Assembly (NCBI RefSeq): GCF_014652555.1
Contig: NZ_BMZA01000002.1
Span: 310,001-374,000, forward strand
DNA: 64,000 bases
Source of the DNA: Novosphingobium colocasiae
GTDB taxonomy: Bacteria > Pseudomonadota > Alphaproteobacteria > Sphingomonadales > Sphingomonadaceae
Reading direction: 5' to 3'
A program made the position numbers and the translations under genes. Shown here piece by piece: positions 62,318 through 64,000 of this stretch (positions are counted from its first letter, which is position 1; each line of letters begins with the position of its first letter). The notes beneath the pieces were generated by a model that saw only the letters and a program-made list of their open reading frames with translations, made no database searches and had not been told where the DNA came from.

Positions 62318-63822
62318 GCCTTTCTGAGATCGCTGGCGATCACCGGATTGCCTGGATCGCCCGCCGCCGCGCTTTCCAGCAGCCTGCGCGCGGTGGCGAG
62401 GTCCTGCCCGCCTTGCAACCGCACATGGCCGGCGAGGAACTGGAAGTCCGGGCTGTCAGGGGCCAGTGCCAGCGCCCGATCGGCATAACCGATTGCCTGC
62501 GCGGTGCGCCCCAGCCCGCTCGATCCCAGCGCCATGCGCTTGAGCACTTCGGGGTCGCTGCCATCGCCCAGCATCCGGCCATAGACATCGAGCACCGCCG
62601 CCCAGTCCTGCCGCATCACCGCAGTATCGCCCCGCGCCAGCAGTGCGCCGAGCGCCTTGAGCCGTGCCGGGTCGAGCCGCTCGCGCAGCCCATCGGCTTC
62701 CGGCGCGCCTGAAGCGCGGGCGGCCTTCTCGGCGGCGACCAGCATTTCTGGCCGGGCCAGCGGGCTCATCGCCAGCGGACGCAGCGTGGCCCAGGCATCG
62801 TCGGGATCGCCGCAGGCCAGTTGCGCCTCGCCCAGCATCATGCGCGAATAGGGATTGCCTGGCAGCAGCAGCGTCGCCCGCTTGAACAGCATCCGGGCCT
62901 GCTCCGAAAAGCCCAGCCGCAAAAGCGCCTCGCCATAGCGCATGCCAAGGCCTGACGATGGGTCAAGGTCGGCCTCGCGCCCCTGCAAGCCCACCCTGAT
63001 CTTTTCCCATTCCCCCTTTTCGGCGAGGAGCTGGTACTTCAGGTCTTCCGCCTCGGCATTGTCGGGATCGAGTTTGGCCGCCGCATCGACCTGCTTCGCC
63101 GCTTCATCGACCTGCCCTTTGGCATCGAGCTGGTTGGCCAGCGCGAGCAGCGGCTCCACCCGATCCGGGAACGCCGCCACTACCGCGCGGTAGGCTGCGA
63201 TAGCCTTGTCCACCTGCCCGCGCGCCGCAGCGATATCGCCGGCAAGGACCTGCGTTTCGAACGAGTTGGGGGCCATCCGCTGCAAGCGCTGGCGGATGCG
63301 ATCGGCGAGAACCAGATCGTTCTGCGCCAAGGCAAAGCGAGCGTAGGCACCGGCCAGATCGGGATCATCCCCCTTGGCCATCCCGCGCTCGAACGCGGCC
63401 TTGGCCTTGCCGTCGTCGCCCAGCGCCAGATAGGCATCGGCGCGGATGCGCAGCGCTTCCAGCGTATCGTCGTTGCCCATCAGGGCCAGCGCCTTGTCCG
63501 GTGCCTTGCGCATCAGCGCCACCCGCGCCCGGATGCGCTGCACCTCAGGGCCCTTGGCACCGGCCCGGTCCAGCCGGCCTAGCACGTTTTCGGCCCCGTC
63601 CGGGTCGCCGAGCTGAAGCTGGGTCCGCGCCAGCAGGATCAGCATCCGGTGGTTGCCCGGTTGCTCGTCGAGCGCGGCGATAAGCTGCGAGCGCGCCGCC
63701 TTGTAATCTTCGGCGCTGAAATCCTCCTGCGCCTTGGCGAACAGCGTCTCCGGGCTGTCGCCGCAGCCGCTCAGCGCGCAGAGCGCCAGTAACGGGGGGA
63801 TGAATGGGAAAGGAATACGCAT
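62299..63822 (-). CDS. TPR-repeat lipoprotein, PrsT-like (PEP-CTERM system)
   Basis: A 507-residue lipoprotein: signal peptide with lipobox LSGC (Cys20), then TPR-type helical repeats throughout. The start of the mature protein (GDSPETLFAKAQEDFSAEDYKAARSQLIAALDEQPGNHRMLILLARTQLQLGDPDGAENVL) closely follows the pattern of PrsT, the TPR lipoprotein of PEP-CTERM/exosortase loci, but it is much shorter than the roughly 900-residue classical PrsT. Its convergent position next to a PEP-CTERM protein supports a role in that pathway. ATG 63822 was chosen to place the signal peptide at the N-terminus. Confidence 0.78.
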   Translation of the reverse strand: MRIPFPFIPPLLALCALSGCGDSPETLFAKAQEDFSAEDYKAARSQLIAALDEQPGNHRMLILLARTQLQLGDPDGAENVLGRLDRAGAKGPEVQRIRARVALMRKAPDKALALMGNDDTLEALRIRADAYLALGDDGKAKAAFERGMAKGDDPDLAGAYARFALAQNDLVLADRIRQRLQRMAPNSFETQVLAGDIAAARGQVDKAIAAYRAVVAAFPDRVEPLLALANQLDAKGQVDEAAKQVDAAAKLDPDNAEAEDLKYQLLAEKGEWEKIRVGLQGREADLDPSSGLGMRYGEALLRLGFSEQARMLFKRATLLLPGNPYSRMMLGEAQLACGDPDDAWATLRPLAMSPLARPEMLVAAEKAARASGAPEADGLRERLDPARLKALGALLARGDTAVMRQDWAAVLDVYGRMLGDGSDPEVLKRMALGSSGLGRTAQAIGYADRALALAPDSPDFQFLAGHVRLQGGQDLATARRLLESAAAGDPGNPVIASDLRKAKAATG

Positions 63823-63960
63823 GCGCCGCGAATCTACCGCCGCTTGCGTGAAGTTTCCGTCAACCGCCGGCAATTTTCGCGCGAACTGGTCAAGCCGCGC
63901 CAAGGCGGCTATGGGCGCGCCTCGTTACCAATATACCAATCACCAGTACCGGAGTGCATG

Positions 63961-64000
63961 ATGGGTTTCCGTTGCGGAATCGTGGGCCTGCCCAATGTCG
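63961..64000 (+). CDS. ychF: YchF/Obg-like ATPase, N-terminal fragment (cut by window edge)
   Basis: The first 13 codons read MGFRCGIVGLPNV before the window ends. This is the conserved N-terminus of YchF, a P-loop ATPase that binds ribosomes (the Walker A lysine would follow at GKST). A GGAG ribosome site precedes it; an ATG at 63958 directly adjoins and is an alternative start. Pth followed by YchF is a common gene order, which supports the call. Confidence 0.85.
   Translation, partial: MGFRCGIVGLPNV

Overview
The window is GC-rich, densely coded chromosomal DNA of an alphaproteobacterium. It is almost certainly a member of the Sphingomonadales, resembling Novosphingobium or Sphingomonas; the genus is inference only. 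Reasons: a PDH E1-beta subunit that carries its own lipoyl domain, paired TadE-type genes, a PEP-CTERM protein, proteins recognisable from sphingomonads (vgr-related, DOMON-like, patatin with DUF3376), and several classes of palindromic intergenic repeats typical of that order. I found no rRNA, tRNA, insertion sequence, intact prophage or CRISPR array.

Layout. 1-2.7 kb: the start of an AbrB/MazE-like antitoxin running off the left edge, trmFO, an EF-hand protein and a squalene-synthase-like protein. 2.9-6.1 kb: an overlapping operon of three TadE/TadG surface proteins. 6.4-9.3 kb: pdhA-pdhB and an FtsB-like division protein. 9.5-11.8 kb: a large patatin-like lipase. 12-19.8 kb: a heat-shock region (dnaK-dnaJ and hrcA-grpE) with a copper chaperone, a HExxH protein and rph. 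19.9-25.1 kb: rdgB, TPR-sulfotransferase, lipoprotein, hemW, xerC and an ACT regulator, all on the plus strand and mostly overlapping. 25.2-28.7 kb: gshB, yraN and rsmI divergent from an LpoA-like lipoprotein, the same grouping known from E. coli yraL-yraM-yraN. 28.7-37.6 kb: parE, a low-GC double TonB-C protein, a GT87-like membrane protein, and a MoxR ATPase separated from its VWA partner by a GFA protein, a P63C/HTH gene with its own palindromic operator, and an L,D-transpeptidase. 37.7-42.2 kb: ygiD-like dioxygenase, NamZ-like muramidase, DOMON-like protein, tyrS and PilZ. 42.5-47.5 kb: a ZnuD-like TonB receptor, then an overlapping MFS-cysK-dienelactone hydrolase operon. 47.5-58.2 kb: acyl-CoA dehydrogenase, hisI, comF, methyltransferase, ppdK and glyQ-glyS. 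58.4-64 kb: tandem TraB/GumN lipoproteins, rplY-pth, a PEP-CTERM protein, a PrsT-like TPR lipoprotein and the start of ychF.

The most interesting points are: (1) a perfect-consensus sigma-54 promoter in front of a small TTTTSGG-repeat PEP-CTERM protein, with a PrsT-like TPR lipoprotein convergent to it; (2) an 8-bp tandem duplication that destroys the ATG start of dnaJ and leaves a TTG; (3) an intergenic palindromic repeat inserted in frame inside glyS; (4) three dispersed copies of a roughly 140-150 bp inverted-repeat element, one of them nested inside a second inverted repeat between glyQ and glyS; (5) a P63C/HTH gene with a 3-helical-turn operator inside the moxR-VWA locus.
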